Positions 35,885 through 45,156 of a stretch of DNA of 64,000 nt are shown here, one piece after another (the first letter of the stretch is position 1; each line of letters opens with the position of its first letter). The position numbers and the translations under genes were made by a program. The notes beneath the pieces were generated by a model. That model searched no databases. It was not told where the DNA came from and saw only the letters and a program-made list of their open reading frames with translations. The stretch is from Pontibacter burrus (GTDB lineage: Bacteria > Bacteroidota > Bacteroidia > Cytophagales > Hymenobacteraceae), in NCBI RefSeq assembly GCF_010686685.1, contig NZ_JAAGWD010000006.1, positions 248,001-312,000 on the forward strand. The letters run 5' to 3'.

Positions 35885-36625
35885 ATGATCCGCTGCATAG
35901 CTGTTGACGACGAAGCCTACGCTACCAATATCATCGCTGATTACATAAGCAAAGTGCCTTTCCTAGAACTGGCAGGCAAAACAACCAGCCCGATTGAAGC
36001 CATTAACTGGGTGCAGGATGGCAAAGCGGACCTGGCTTTCCTGGATATCCAGATGCCGGAGCTTACAGGCATCCAGTTTCTGAAGATATGCGGCAGCAAA
36101 TGCAAAGTAATTCTAACTACAGCTTACCCGGAATTTGCCCTGGAAGGCTATGAGCATGATGTAGTGGATTATCTGCTTAAACCCATCCCCTTCGACCGTT
36201 TCCTGAAAGCGGTTACCAAAGCGAAAAGCATCTTACAACAGGAATCGGTGGTAATGCCAGCCGCCCCCGAGCTTATAGTTCAAACGGGCGCACCAGCCCC
36301 GGACTATATATTTGTGAAAGGTGAGAGCAAAAACAAGTTCCTGAAAGTAGCCTACAACGACATCCTGTATGTAGAAGGACTGAAGAACTATATCTCGATG
36401 TACCTGCCGGGCCAGCGCCTGGTTACTTATCAGTCGCTCACTGAACTGAACGGGCAACTGCCGCAGCCGCCTTTTTACCGCGTGCACCGCTCCTACATTA
36501 TCTCCATCGACAAAGTGAGCATGGTGGATGGCAATACCGTTTATATCGGCGATAAGGCCATTCCGATTGGCGAAACCTACCGCGAAAGCTTCCTGAACAT
36601 GATCCGGGAAAAGAACAACGTATAG
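35885..36625 (+). CDS. LytTR-family response regulator
   Basis: A 246-residue regulator. Receiver at 1-120 with acidic pair Asp8-Asp9, phospho-acceptor Asp54 (LAFLDIQMPE), Thr in LTTAYPEFA and Lys in LLKPIPF. LytTR DNA-binding domain at about 138-243 (DYIFVKGESKNKFLKV, ILYVEGLKNYISMYL, FYRVHRSYIISIDKV). Partner of the LytS-like kinase just upstream. Its stop is only 1 base from the convergent transporter gene, with no visible terminator, so transcripts may overlap. Confidence 0.93.
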   Translation: MIRCIAVDDEAYATNIIADYISKVPFLELAGKTTSPIEAINWVQDGKADLAFLDIQMPELTGIQFLKICGSKCKVILTTAYPEFALEGYEHDVVDYLLKPIPFDRFLKAVTKAKSILQQESVVMPAAPELIVQTGAPAPDYIFVKGESKNKFLKVAYNDILYVEGLKNYISMYLPGQRLVTYQSLTELNGQLPQPPFYRVHRSYIISIDKVSMVDGNTVYIGDKAIPIGETYRESFLNMIREKNNV

Positions 36626-36626
36626 T

Positions 36627-37586
36627 TTAGCGGGCCGCGCTCAGTACTTTTTTCCGTGCCGGTATACTATACAAAATCAGTCCGCCCATGATCAGGAGCA
36701 TACCGATGTTACCATAAAGATTTGGCCAGGCAATACCAAGCAACAGCACTTCACCCACAACGGTAGACAGGATCTCAACGGATTGTGTTGCCTCTACGGC
36801 AGCCAGCGCAGCGCTATCAGAGCGCACCATGTCGGTGGCCTTGAAGAACAGGACGCAACCAATTACACCCGAACAGACTGCGATGGTAATGGTACCCAGC
36901 AACTGCTGTTCACCGGGCATTCCGGCTTCTGTATATCCATAGCCCATCAGTAAAAGCAGTGCAGGCAGCGCTCCGATTGCTGTACCTGCTACCCGTTGCA
37001 TGGCAGTTATGTCGTAATCATGATCTTCAATAAAAAGCATCAGCTTACGGTTTGCCAGCGGCCAAATGATAGCAGCAAGCAATACAAGTACGATACAGGT
37101 TATGAGCTGAGCATCGGTGTAAGAACCGTTTCGCTGGCTCCACTGCATCAGTGCAATTCCGACCAAAATCAGGATGGATAACAGAAGTGCGCGAACCGGG
37201 ATCTTTGCCCGGCCATCTTTATACAGAAAGGGAGACAACAGAATGCCGGCAACTATAGTAAACTGGAACACACCGGCAATAAGCCAGCCCGGCCCAAGCT
37301 CTGCTGCAGCTGTAAGCAACACATACACCACCCCAAACCAGATACTTCCCCAGAACAACCACACACCAGGCTGATTTTTCAGGATATACAGTAAAGGCTT
37401 AAGCTGTTGTTTGAAATGCAGAATGACCAGCAGAATCAGAAGCATAAAAATGGACCGAAGCGAAACCGTCCAGGCCCAGTGGCCATTGCTTGCCGATATA
37501 AAGCTGTTCATGACGTAAGTAGAGCAAAAGAAAACTGATGCCAGCACCCCGATCCCAATCGCTTTTATTTTCTGATTTGCCTGCAT
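36627..37586 (-). CDS. DMT-superfamily efflux transporter (multidrug resistance EmrE-like)
   Basis: A 319-residue inner-membrane protein with about ten hydrophobic segments in two EamA-like halves (first VLASVFFCSTYVMNSFISAS, last NIGMLLIMGGLILYSIPARK). Resembles the putative multidrug resistance efflux transporter family; substrate unknown. Start at 37586 chosen because a -7 box (37608-37615) covers the alternative Met at 37610. It lies downstream of an AraC-family regulator on the same strand. Confidence 0.75.
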   Translation of the reverse strand: MQANQKIKAIGIGVLASVFFCSTYVMNSFISASNGHWAWTVSLRSIFMLLILLVILHFKQQLKPLLYILKNQPGVWLFWGSIWFGVVYVLLTAAAELGPGWLIAGVFQFTIVAGILLSPFLYKDGRAKIPVRALLLSILILVGIALMQWSQRNGSYTDAQLITCIVLVLLAAIIWPLANRKLMLFIEDHDYDITAMQRVAGTAIGALPALLLLMGYGYTEAGMPGEQQLLGTITIAVCSGVIGCVLFFKATDMVRSDSAALAAVEATQSVEILSTVVGEVLLLGIAWPNLYGNIGMLLIMGGLILYSIPARKKVLSAAR

Positions 37587-37607
37587 AACAATACATTTTA
37601 TACCCTG

Positions 37608-37615
37608 CAAAGGTA
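37608..37615 (-). promoter_or_regulatory. -7 box of the efflux transporter gene
   Basis: On the minus strand TACCTTTG, a perfect match, 22 bases upstream of the chosen start. The -33 region is poor, which would suit activation by the AraC regulator next door. Confidence 0.45.
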
Positions 37616-37644
37616 TAGTTGCGGCAGGCGAAATTCACGGTACA

Positions 37645-38517
37645 TTAAACTTCAGCTATGGTACTTTTGGAACCACTCGCCCTGAACTGAAGTGGTGTAG
37701 TACCTGTCAGGCGCCTGAAGAACCGCACAAAATAGGAATCATCTTCAAACCCTAACTGGTAAGCGATCTCTTTCACTGAGAGGCTGCTGAAGTATAGCAG
37801 GCGTTTGCTCTCGAGCAGTAAGCGGGCATTCTGCATATCGGCTACAGTGGTGTGCAGGTACTGGCGGCACAGGCTGTTCAGGTGTTTTGGCGTGATGTCG
37901 AGGGATTCGGCGTAAAAAGAAACCGGTTTATGCTCCAGGTAATACTCCTCTATCAAACTGCTGAGCCTGAAGAGGCGTTCGCTGTGGCGTGCAGGCGTTA
38001 ACTTAGCGATCTGTACATGGCACTCGCGCAGCAGGTAGTTCAGCAAAATGAACAGGTAACGCGAAAGAATGGCATGGCTTGGCACCGGTTGCTGAAGCTC
38101 TAACGAAATAAGCGAAGCAAGCTGCAGAAAAATTTGCTGTAGTTCCGGTTTCAGGTCGAGGTACGGATGCTGGTACACAGCACCGAACAGCACCAGCGCA
38201 TCGTGGGCCGTAATGCCTGTAGTCTGCAAAAACGCTTCCGAAAAGAAGACCAGTACGCCCCGCTCCTGCCGCGATTGCCGCTGATGCGCCTGTCCCGGCC
38301 CGATCAGGAAAACCCTGCCCTCCATCATTTCATAGCGCCGGAAATCAATCTGGTTGTCGCCTCCTTTGGATTCCTGTACAAAAATCAGCTGGTAAGCATC
38401 ATGGCGATGCGGCACATTAGACAATTCGCTTATAAACGTTTCAAGCGGCATTACAGCTATGTGACCTTGATATAAAAGGTCTTGTATAGGTAAGGTATTG
38501 TCGGCTTGCTTTTTCAT
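37645..38517 (-). CDS. AraC-family transcriptional regulator
   Basis: A 290-residue regulator. An N-terminal cupin-like sensing domain is indicated by VPHRHDAYQLIFVQESKGG and EGRVFLIGPGQAHQ (residues 35-78). The C-terminal pair of helix-turn-helix motifs has ESLDITPKHLNSLCRQYLH and VKEIAYQLGFEDDSYFVRFF, ending RRLTGTTPLQFR, the AraC signature. Located 58 bases upstream of the efflux gene, same strand, so likely its regulator. Divergent from a membrane-protein gene at 38786, another possible target. Confidence 0.9.
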   Translation of the reverse strand: MKKQADNTLPIQDLLYQGHIAVMPLETFISELSNVPHRHDAYQLIFVQESKGGDNQIDFRRYEMMEGRVFLIGPGQAHQRQSRQERGVLVFFSEAFLQTTGITAHDALVLFGAVYQHPYLDLKPELQQIFLQLASLISLELQQPVPSHAILSRYLFILLNYLLRECHVQIAKLTPARHSERLFRLSSLIEEYYLEHKPVSFYAESLDITPKHLNSLCRQYLHTTVADMQNARLLLESKRLLYFSSLSVKEIAYQLGFEDDSYFVRFFRRLTGTTPLQFRASGSKSTIAEV

Positions 38518-38785
38518 TATCTGTGCAGGAAAGCGAATGTACGCATTTGTTTGTACTTACTAATCAACTATAGTTTTAGCAAAAGTGGTACGACCAAAGC
38601 CTGTCAATCAACTTACTACAGTATAAAACAGTATAATAATAGTTCTACACAAAGATGGTGCACAAGGCTGAACTATAAAGTTATACTGGAAGAATAGTTA
38701 CCAGACTATAACAGTTTAAAGCTGGCGATAAACGATATATAGTACTGGCGGGCAGCATCTTCATCAAACCATTACCGATACAACT

Positions 38786-39547
38786 ATGGAAACTAATTAC
38801 CTTCCTTTCGTGCAAGCCGGCTACATTGTGCTTACCTTACTTTGTATGGCACTTGTGCTGTTGGGCACACGCAAAACATTTGCACGATTGGGCACACCTG
38901 CCGCTGTTGCCAACAAGCGTACTGGCTTTATTGCGCTTGCTTTGCTGTGTTGGTTGTGCCTGGTTTGTATTGTCTCGCTAACGGGCTTTCTGGCTGATTT
39001 CTCCTCTATGCCACCTAAACTGATGCTCTTTCTACCGATACCGCTCCTCACCATCGTATGGCTTACGTTCAGCTCCCGCACCAGAAACTTTATAGCTGCC
39101 ATTCCTCCGTCGTGGCTCCTTTATTTGCAGGTTTTCCGGGTACCGGTAGAGATCTTTCTGTGGTTACAATTCCTGGATGGGCTCACGCCGGTGCAAATGA
39201 CCTTTGAAGGCCGCAACTGGGATGTACTGACCGGCATAACAGCGCCTATAGTTGCCTACATCTGCTTCGGGCAGGCCCTCAACCTGCGTGGCATAGCTAC
39301 AGCCTGGAACCTGCTGGGGCTGGCATTGCTCATTAACATCGTTACCATTGCTTTGCTGTCGGCACCTGTTCCGTTTCGCACCTTCATGAACGAGCCTGCC
39401 AACACCCTGGTAACAGTATTTCCGGTTTCTTTTCTGCCGCTAGTGCTGGTACCACTCGCTTTTATGCTGCACTTCTTTTCGCTTCGTCAGGCTTACCTGT
39501 TGTCTGGCAGGCGAGCTACAGCGCCCACTGCACCTACCACGCTCTAA
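38786..39547 (+). CDS. Multi-pass membrane protein, hypothetical
   Basis: A 253-residue integral membrane protein with about seven hydrophobic segments (for example YIVLTLLCMALVLLG, GFIALALLCWLCLVCIVSL, LPIPLLTIVWLTF, FLPLVLVPLAFMLHF). Short charged loops, no enzyme motif, a Thr/Ala/Pro-rich C-terminal tail. I do not recognise a family with known function. Divergent from the AraC regulator across 268 bases. Confidence 0.6.
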   Translation: METNYLPFVQAGYIVLTLLCMALVLLGTRKTFARLGTPAAVANKRTGFIALALLCWLCLVCIVSLTGFLADFSSMPPKLMLFLPIPLLTIVWLTFSSRTRNFIAAIPPSWLLYLQVFRVPVEIFLWLQFLDGLTPVQMTFEGRNWDVLTGITAPIVAYICFGQALNLRGIATAWNLLGLALLINIVTIALLSAPVPFRTFMNEPANTLVTVFPVSFLPLVLVPLAFMLHFFSLRQAYLLSGRRATAPTAPTTL

Positions 39548-39632
39548 AGATTAAACTATAGTTAAGTATAACCGCATTTTACCTTACCAACAAAAGTCAG
39601 CACATTTCTTTTAGGCATGATTATCCCGTCTG

Positions 39633-39664
39633 TTAGCATTCCCGTTAACAGCTTCGTACCTTTA
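39633..39664 (+). promoter_or_regulatory. Bacteroidota promoter of the DbpA gene
   Basis: TTAG (39633-39636), 20 bases, TACCTTTA (39657-39664), 18 bases before the ATG. The -33 variant TTAG is the same as before the other helicase gene. Confidence 0.5.
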
Positions 39665-39681
39665 TAGCTTTTACTACCTAT

Positions 39682-41064
39682 ATGGCAACCACTTTCAAGG
39701 CTCTTAACCTGACCCCGATCTTACTGCAAAACCTGCAGAAACTAAACTATAGTACTCCTACTCCTATTCAGGAAAGCGCTATTCCGCTGCTGTTGCAGGG
39801 GCAGGATGTGGCAGGTCATGCCGAAACCGGAAGCGGAAAAACAGCAGCTTTTGGCTTGCCGTTGCTCCAAACTATAAAACCGGAGCTACAACAAGTGCAG
39901 GCACTGATTCTGGTACCAACCCGCGAGCTGGCTGTGCAGGTAAGGCAGGAACTGAAGCAATACGCCAAAGGCATTACTAACCTGAAGATCAGCGCATTTT
40001 ACGGCGGACACTCTTTCTCGCAGGAACGTGCTTCGCTGGCGCACCCGCCACAGCTACTGGTTGCTACACCCGGCCGCCTGACAGACCACCTGAACAGGAG
40101 AACCTTAGATGTAAGTTTTGTAAAGAAATTGGTGCTGGATGAAGCGGATAAATTGCTGGAGATGGGCTTTGAAGAAGAGATCGACCAGATCATGGAAGCG
40201 CTGCCGGCCAAACGCCAGGTGATCCTTTTCTCGGCTACCATGCCACAGGAAGTGAAAGACCTGATCGCAGATTCGCTCAAGAATCCTCAGTTTGTGAAAG
40301 CATCGGCCAGCGCCATACCAGACCAGCTGCTACTAAAAGGAGTAAAAGCAGAACAAGCTCAGAAACAGGAAACTATAGTTGCTTTGTTAAAGACAGCCAT
40401 TACCGGTGGTACTGTGGTTTTCTGCAACACCCGCGCCGCTGTAGATGACCTCACGATAGCCCTGCAACAGAATGGTATAGCCGCACGCGCCCTGCATGGC
40501 GGTATGGAGCAGCCCGACCGCGATAAAATGATGACGCTGTTCCGTAACGGTACCACGCAGGTACTGGTAGCAACTGATGTCGCCGCCCGCGGACTGGACA
40601 TTGACCTGCTGGAAACGATTGTGCATTACGAATTGCCTGATGATTTGGCAGCTTACCAGCACCGCAGCGGGCGCACAGGCCGTGCCGGCAAAAAAGGAAC
40701 CGTTTATACCTTAGCCACACCGCGCGACGAACGCAAACTCCGCGACTGGGACCAGGTGCGCATGGACGAATGGCTGAAAGCAGACGGGCTGCTGCAGAAA
40801 GCAACTATAGCTTCTGCTCCGCAAACAGCTGCTTTTGCCACCATAACTATAAATGCCGGCCGTAAAGATAAACTTAGCCCCCGCGATATTGTAGGCGCAC
40901 TGATTGCCGAGACCGGATTAACTCATGCAGAGATAGGTAAAATTGAAGTGCAGGACCGCAGCAGCTTTGTAGCCGTACCTCAAGCCCAGGCCAAAACTGT
41001 AGCCGAAAAGCTGAGCAATGGCAAGATTAAAGGCCGCAAGTTCAGAGTGCATGTCGTAAAATAG
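39682..41064 (+). CDS. dbpA: ATP-dependent RNA helicase DbpA-like
   Basis: A 460-residue DEAD-box helicase. Q motif PTPIQESAIP (26-35), Walker A AETGSGKT (Lys53), PTRELAVQV (79-87), DEAD at 153-156, SAT in LFSATMPQEV, and HRSGRTGRAGKKG near 334. The C-terminal 75 residues (ITINAGRKDKLSPRDIVGAL...DRSSFVAVP) are the DbpA RNA-binding domain, which in E. coli DbpA recognises hairpin 92 of 23S rRNA for large-subunit assembly. Unlike the helicase at 9526 it has no RGG tail. Confidence 0.9.
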   Translation: MATTFKALNLTPILLQNLQKLNYSTPTPIQESAIPLLLQGQDVAGHAETGSGKTAAFGLPLLQTIKPELQQVQALILVPTRELAVQVRQELKQYAKGITNLKISAFYGGHSFSQERASLAHPPQLLVATPGRLTDHLNRRTLDVSFVKKLVLDEADKLLEMGFEEEIDQIMEALPAKRQVILFSATMPQEVKDLIADSLKNPQFVKASASAIPDQLLLKGVKAEQAQKQETIVALLKTAITGGTVVFCNTRAAVDDLTIALQQNGIAARALHGGMEQPDRDKMMTLFRNGTTQVLVATDVAARGLDIDLLETIVHYELPDDLAAYQHRSGRTGRAGKKGTVYTLATPRDERKLRDWDQVRMDEWLKADGLLQKATIASAPQTAAFATITINAGRKDKLSPRDIVGALIAETGLTHAEIGKIEVQDRSSFVAVPQAQAKTVAEKLSNGKIKGRKFRVHVVK

Positions 41065-41167
41065 GGATGCAACTATAGCTCTGTAGCACAGGCTCTTTCG
41101 TTCTTCTAGCTAATTTCCTTAGCAAAACTATAGCACGTAATACTAAAAAAGTTTACCTTTACTTGTT

Positions 41168-42505
41168 ATGGAGATGATCGTAGGTATAGCCGCATTTATG
41201 GCAGGGATTATAGTTGCTTACCTTTCGCTGAAGGGTAAACTGAGTGCATTACAGCAAACTATAAATCAGTCGGCCGTTACGCAGGGGGTACTGGAAGGAC
41301 AGGCAAAGATTAAAGCGGAAGAGGCCGAACAACTAAAGGCACAGCTACGCGAAACGCAAACCGAGATACTTGACCTGACCAACGCACTTACCAAAGCCGA
41401 AACCGACTACGATTATCTGAACCAGCGCCTGCAGGAGCAGAACAAAGAGCTGGAACAACTTCGCCAGAAATTCCTGGAGCAGTTTACCAGCATCTCCAAC
41501 CAGGTGCTCATGAACAACGCCGAGCACTTCAAAAAAGCATCCGCCGAAAACCTGGAGCAGATCCTGTCGCCACTGAAAGAGCGCATAAAAGAGTTTGAAG
41601 CCAAAGTAGATGCAACGTATGAGAAGTCGCTGAAGGAAAGCGTGTCGCTGAAAGAGCAGATTACGCAGCTGGCATCTTTGAACCAGCAAATGAGCCAGGA
41701 TGCCCTGAACCTAACTAAAGCCCTGAAAGGCGAAAGCAAAACGCAGGGTAACTGGGGCGAATATCTGCTGGAAAGCTTACTCGAGAAATCAGGCCTGCGC
41801 AAAGGTGTGCATTATGAGCGCGAAGAAGTCCGCCAGAACGATGAGAGTAAAGTGTATCGTCCGGACGTGATCATCCGCCTGCCCGACAACAAACATCTGG
41901 TCATTGACTCGAAACTTTCGCTGGTGGCATACGAAGCTTACTGCAGTTGCGAAGACGATACACAACTGGAAGCCTACCTGCGCAGCCACATCAGCTCTAT
42001 CCGTACGCACTTCCGTGATCTAAGCAGCAAAAATTACCACCGGTTAAGCGGCATCAACTCCCCGGATTTTGTGATGATGTACATCCCGATAGAGCCTGCT
42101 TTTAACCTGGCCCTGCAACACGATCACGATCTGTTTACAGATGCTTTCGATAAGAATATTGTACTGGTAACGACCTCTACCCTACTGGCTACTTTACGTA
42201 CGGTAGCCGGTGTGTGGCGCCAGGAAGATCAGAAACGTAACGTAATCAGAATAGCGGAAGAAAGCGGCCGCCTGTACGATAAATTTGTAGGCTTTGTAGA
42301 AGACCTACGCCTGATAGGCAAACACATGGAAAGCAGCCAGAGCGCCTACAACGCCGCCATGAACAAACTAACCGAAGGAAAAGGCAACCTGATACGTAAG
42401 GTAGAGCAGTTGAAAGAGCTTGGCGCTAAAACCAGCAAAACCATAGATGAGAGCCTGCTTTTAGAAGCACAGGTAACGGAAGAGCAGTTGGAAAGAGAAC
42501 TATAG
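41168..42505 (+). CDS. rmuC: DNA recombination protein RmuC
   Basis: A 445-residue RmuC. An N-terminal membrane anchor (IVGIAAFMAGIIVAYLSL) is followed by a long coiled coil (about 25-190) and the RmuC nuclease-like domain: NWGEYLLESLLEKSGLRKG near 195-213, YRPDVIIRLPDNKHLVIDSK near 235, and FVMMYIPIEPAFNLAL near 305. The D/E-xK-like VIDSKLSL fits the predicted PD-(D/E)XK fold. RmuC limits inversions at short inverted repeats in E. coli, of interest in a genome so rich in palindromes. Confidence 0.93.
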   Translation: MEMIVGIAAFMAGIIVAYLSLKGKLSALQQTINQSAVTQGVLEGQAKIKAEEAEQLKAQLRETQTEILDLTNALTKAETDYDYLNQRLQEQNKELEQLRQKFLEQFTSISNQVLMNNAEHFKKASAENLEQILSPLKERIKEFEAKVDATYEKSLKESVSLKEQITQLASLNQQMSQDALNLTKALKGESKTQGNWGEYLLESLLEKSGLRKGVHYEREEVRQNDESKVYRPDVIIRLPDNKHLVIDSKLSLVAYEAYCSCEDDTQLEAYLRSHISSIRTHFRDLSSKNYHRLSGINSPDFVMMYIPIEPAFNLALQHDHDLFTDAFDKNIVLVTTSTLLATLRTVAGVWRQEDQKRNVIRIAEESGRLYDKFVGFVEDLRLIGKHMESSQSAYNAAMNKLTEGKGNLIRKVEQLKELGAKTSKTIDESLLLEAQVTEEQLEREL

Positions 42506-42544
42506 TTTAATTTGTGCAGTAACTATAACCCAACATAAAATTCT

Positions 42545-43090
42545 ATGAAAAAACTTTTACCCGCACTGCTCCTGCTGTTAGGCACAACTATAGCCTGCGA
42601 GCAACAACCTACTGCTACTACTGAAGCAACAGCGCCTGCAACTATAGAAACAGACACTACCACAACCCAAAATCAGGAAGCTGAAGCCGTTAGGGTAATG
42701 CATGCCATGTTCGATGCCTTTAACCGCCACGACCTGGATGCCATGCAGGCCCTTTATGCAGATGATGCGTTGTTTGTGTCGCCGGAAATGCCAGAACCTG
42801 TAGTTGGCGCACAGCACGTTAAAACTATTTACGGACCGCTGTTTGAAATGGCACCAGATGTGAAAGATGAAGTGATTCATTACATCCATAACGGTGATGA
42901 AGTGGCCGTAGAGTTTATATCAACAGGCACCGTAGAAAACATCAGCCCCGATGACCCGATTGAGATGAAAGGCCGCAAGTTTGAACTCCGGATCTTTGCC
43001 CGCCTGAAAGTAAAGGATGGTAAAATTGTGGAAGATGTTTCTTACTTCGATCAGATGGCATTTCTGCAACAACTTGGCCTTACAGAATAA
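42545..43090 (+). CDS. SnoaL/NTF2-like lipoprotein
   Basis: A 181-residue lipoprotein (signal LLPALLLLLGTTIAC, Cys18) with a Thr/Ala-rich linker (20-45) and an NTF2-like cone domain: AVRVMHAMFDAFNRHDLDAM, DDALFVSPEMPE, GDEVAVEFISTGT, FELRIFARLKVKDGKIVEDV. This is the SnoaL/polyketide-cyclase fold with the typical helix FxAFNxxDLDAM. Enzymatic role unproven; many members are binding proteins. Own terminator downstream. Confidence 0.8.
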   Translation: MKKLLPALLLLLGTTIACEQQPTATTEATAPATIETDTTTTQNQEAEAVRVMHAMFDAFNRHDLDAMQALYADDALFVSPEMPEPVVGAQHVKTIYGPLFEMAPDVKDEVIHYIHNGDEVAVEFISTGTVENISPDDPIEMKGRKFELRIFARLKVKDGKIVEDVSYFDQMAFLQQLGLTE

Positions 43091-43094
43091 CGAT

Positions 43095-43127
43095 AAGCAC
43101 AGCTATAACAGGCTGTGCTTTTGTTTT
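43095..43127 (+). terminator. Terminator of the SnoaL-like gene
   Basis: AAGCACAGC (43095-43103) / GCTGTGCTT (43112-43120) then TTGTTTT. Confidence 0.85.
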
Positions 43128-43201
43128 ATAGTTGCAGAACTATAGTTATTGCGTATCAGTGCGTAAACAGCTAACTTAGAGAGATAACCACAACCCACCT
43201 T

Positions 43202-45028
43202 ATGAAAAAAATCATTTTAACCGGCTTAACGGCAGCAATCCTCTTCTCCTGCTCCAGCCCTAAATCCGATACGGCAGAGAATGCTACTACCACGGAAATG
43301 ACTGCAGTACAACAGGAAGCACAAACTTTTCTGGATGAGTATTCCACTACCTACCAGGACCTGTACACCAAATCGGCAGAAGCAGAATGGGCGTCTAATA
43401 CCAAAATTGTGGAAGGCGACTCTACAAACGCTATGGCCACACGCAGAGCAAACGAAGCTTATGCCGCCTTTACAGGCAGTGTAGAGAACATTGAGCAGGC
43501 ACGTAAATTTTTGGAGCAAAAGGAGCAGCTCACCCCGATTCAGGTAAAGCAGTTTGAAGCTATTCTTTATGCCGCAGCCAATAATCCGCAAACTGTGCCA
43601 GATGTAGTAAAAGCACGGATCAAAGCAGAAACTGAGCAAACCGAGAAACTATACGGTTATGATTTTAAACTGAATGGCAAATCGGTCACCACAAACGACA
43701 TCGACAACATTCTGAAAACGGAGAACGATGTTAAGAAACGCCTTGCAGCATGGAACGCGAGCAAAGAAGTTGGCCCTGGTCTAAAAACAGGTTTGTTAAA
43801 CCTACGTGATCTGCGCAACAAAACTGTGCAGAGCCTGGGCTATGATGACTACTTTACCTACCAGGCATCGGACTATGGCATGACCCGAGCAGAGATGATG
43901 GACATGATGGAGCAGATCAACAAAGAACTGTTGCCATTATACCGCGAACTGCACACGTATGCCCGTTACGAATTAGCCAAAAAATATGGCGAGAAACAGG
44001 TTCCGGATTACCTGCCAGCGCACTGGTTACCAAACCGCTGGGGCCAGGACTGGAGCCCGATGGTGGAAGTAAAAGGCATTGACCTGGACGGAGTACTGAA
44101 AACGAAAGGCGATAAGTGGCTGGTAGAGCAGGCAGAGCGTTTCTATGTTAGTCTTGGCTTTGATAAACTGCCTGAATCCTTCTACACTAAATCAAGCTTG
44201 TACCCGCTGCCACCAAATGCCGGCTACAAAAAGAACAACCACGCATCGGCCTGGCACATGGATTTGGATAAAGATGTACGCTGCCTGATGAGCGTAGAGC
44301 CGAATGCAGAATGGTATGAGACTACACACCACGAACTGGGCCACATTTATTATTACATTACTTACACCAACCCCGATGTACCTGTATTGTTACGTGGAGG
44401 AGCCAACCGTGCTTACCACGAAGCAATTGGTAGCTTAATGGGCCTGGCTGCCATGCAGAAGCCGTTCCTGGCAGAGCTACAACTGATCGATAAGAATACA
44501 CAAACCGATGAGGTGCAAACCTTGCTGAAAGAAGCGCTGAGCTATGTAACGTTTATACCTTTTGCAGCTGGTGTAATGAGCGAGTGGGAACATGACTTTT
44601 ATGCCAAAAACCTGCCTGCCGACCAACTGAATAAACGCTGGTGGGAACTGGCCAAAAAGTATCAGGGCATGGTACCGCCTACCGCGCGCGGCGAAAACTA
44701 CCTGGACGCTGCTACTAAAACGCACATCAACGACGATGCTGCCCAGTATTATGACTATGCGATGTCTTACGTGATTCTGTTCCAGTTGCACGATCACATT
44801 GCCAAGAACATCCTGAAGCAGAACCCGCACGCCACCAACTACTACGGCAACAAAGAAGTGGGCAAGTTCCTGCACGATATTATGTACCCGGGCGCATCTG
44901 CGGACTGGAGAAAGATGCTGAAGGACAAAACAGGCGAAGAGTTAAGTGCCAGAGCTATGGTAGCCTACTTCCAGCCGCTGATGGATTACCTGAAAGAACA
45001 GAACAAAGGCCGAAAGTATACGATGTAA
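43202..45028 (+). CDS. M2-family metallopeptidase (peptidyl-dipeptidase A, ACE-like) lipoprotein
   Basis: A 608-residue zinc dipeptidyl carboxypeptidase related to angiotensin-converting enzyme. Lipoprotein signal LFSC (Cys17). Zinc site HELGH at 377-381 (two His ligands, catalytic Glu378) and third ligand Glu407 in YHEAIGS, 26 residues on, as in ACE. Other M2 stretches: LPAHWLPNRWGQDW near 275, CLMSVEPNAEWYETTHHELG, and LYPLPPNAGYKKNNHASAWH. It would trim dipeptides from peptide C-termini in the periplasm or at the cell surface. Promoter-like ATTG-N20-TAACTTAG at 43148-43179. Confidence 0.92.
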   Translation: MKKIILTGLTAAILFSCSSPKSDTAENATTTEMTAVQQEAQTFLDEYSTTYQDLYTKSAEAEWASNTKIVEGDSTNAMATRRANEAYAAFTGSVENIEQARKFLEQKEQLTPIQVKQFEAILYAAANNPQTVPDVVKARIKAETEQTEKLYGYDFKLNGKSVTTNDIDNILKTENDVKKRLAAWNASKEVGPGLKTGLLNLRDLRNKTVQSLGYDDYFTYQASDYGMTRAEMMDMMEQINKELLPLYRELHTYARYELAKKYGEKQVPDYLPAHWLPNRWGQDWSPMVEVKGIDLDGVLKTKGDKWLVEQAERFYVSLGFDKLPESFYTKSSLYPLPPNAGYKKNNHASAWHMDLDKDVRCLMSVEPNAEWYETTHHELGHIYYYITYTNPDVPVLLRGGANRAYHEAIGSLMGLAAMQKPFLAELQLIDKNTQTDEVQTLLKEALSYVTFIPFAAGVMSEWEHDFYAKNLPADQLNKRWWELAKKYQGMVPPTARGENYLDAATKTHINDDAAQYYDYAMSYVILFQLHDHIAKNILKQNPHATNYYGNKEVGKFLHDIMYPGASADWRKMLKDKTGEELSARAMVAYFQPLMDYLKEQNKGRKYTM

Positions 45029-45080
45029 AATTAATTATGAATTATAAATGCTGAATTGTGAATTCATAATTTGGCAACTA
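45029..45080. repeat. AATTA/TGAATT word repeat after the M2 gene
   Basis: AATTATGAATTATAAATGCTGAATTGTGAATTCATAATT-like run (given in part), built of TGAATT/AATTCA words, fourth example of short AT-word repeats at gene borders in this window. Confidence 0.45.
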
Positions 45081-45086
45081 TAAAAT

Positions 45087-45120
45087 AAAAGCCGCGGCAG
45101 AATCTTCTGTCGCGGCTTTT
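45087..45120. terminator. Bidirectional terminator
   Basis: AAAAGCCGCGGCAGAA / TTCTGTCGCGGCTTTT with a 2-base loop and one mismatch, between convergent M2 and aminotransferase genes. Confidence 0.85.
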
Positions 45121-45156
45121 GTATTAACGAAAAGTATTGTGCAAACTATAGTTTAC

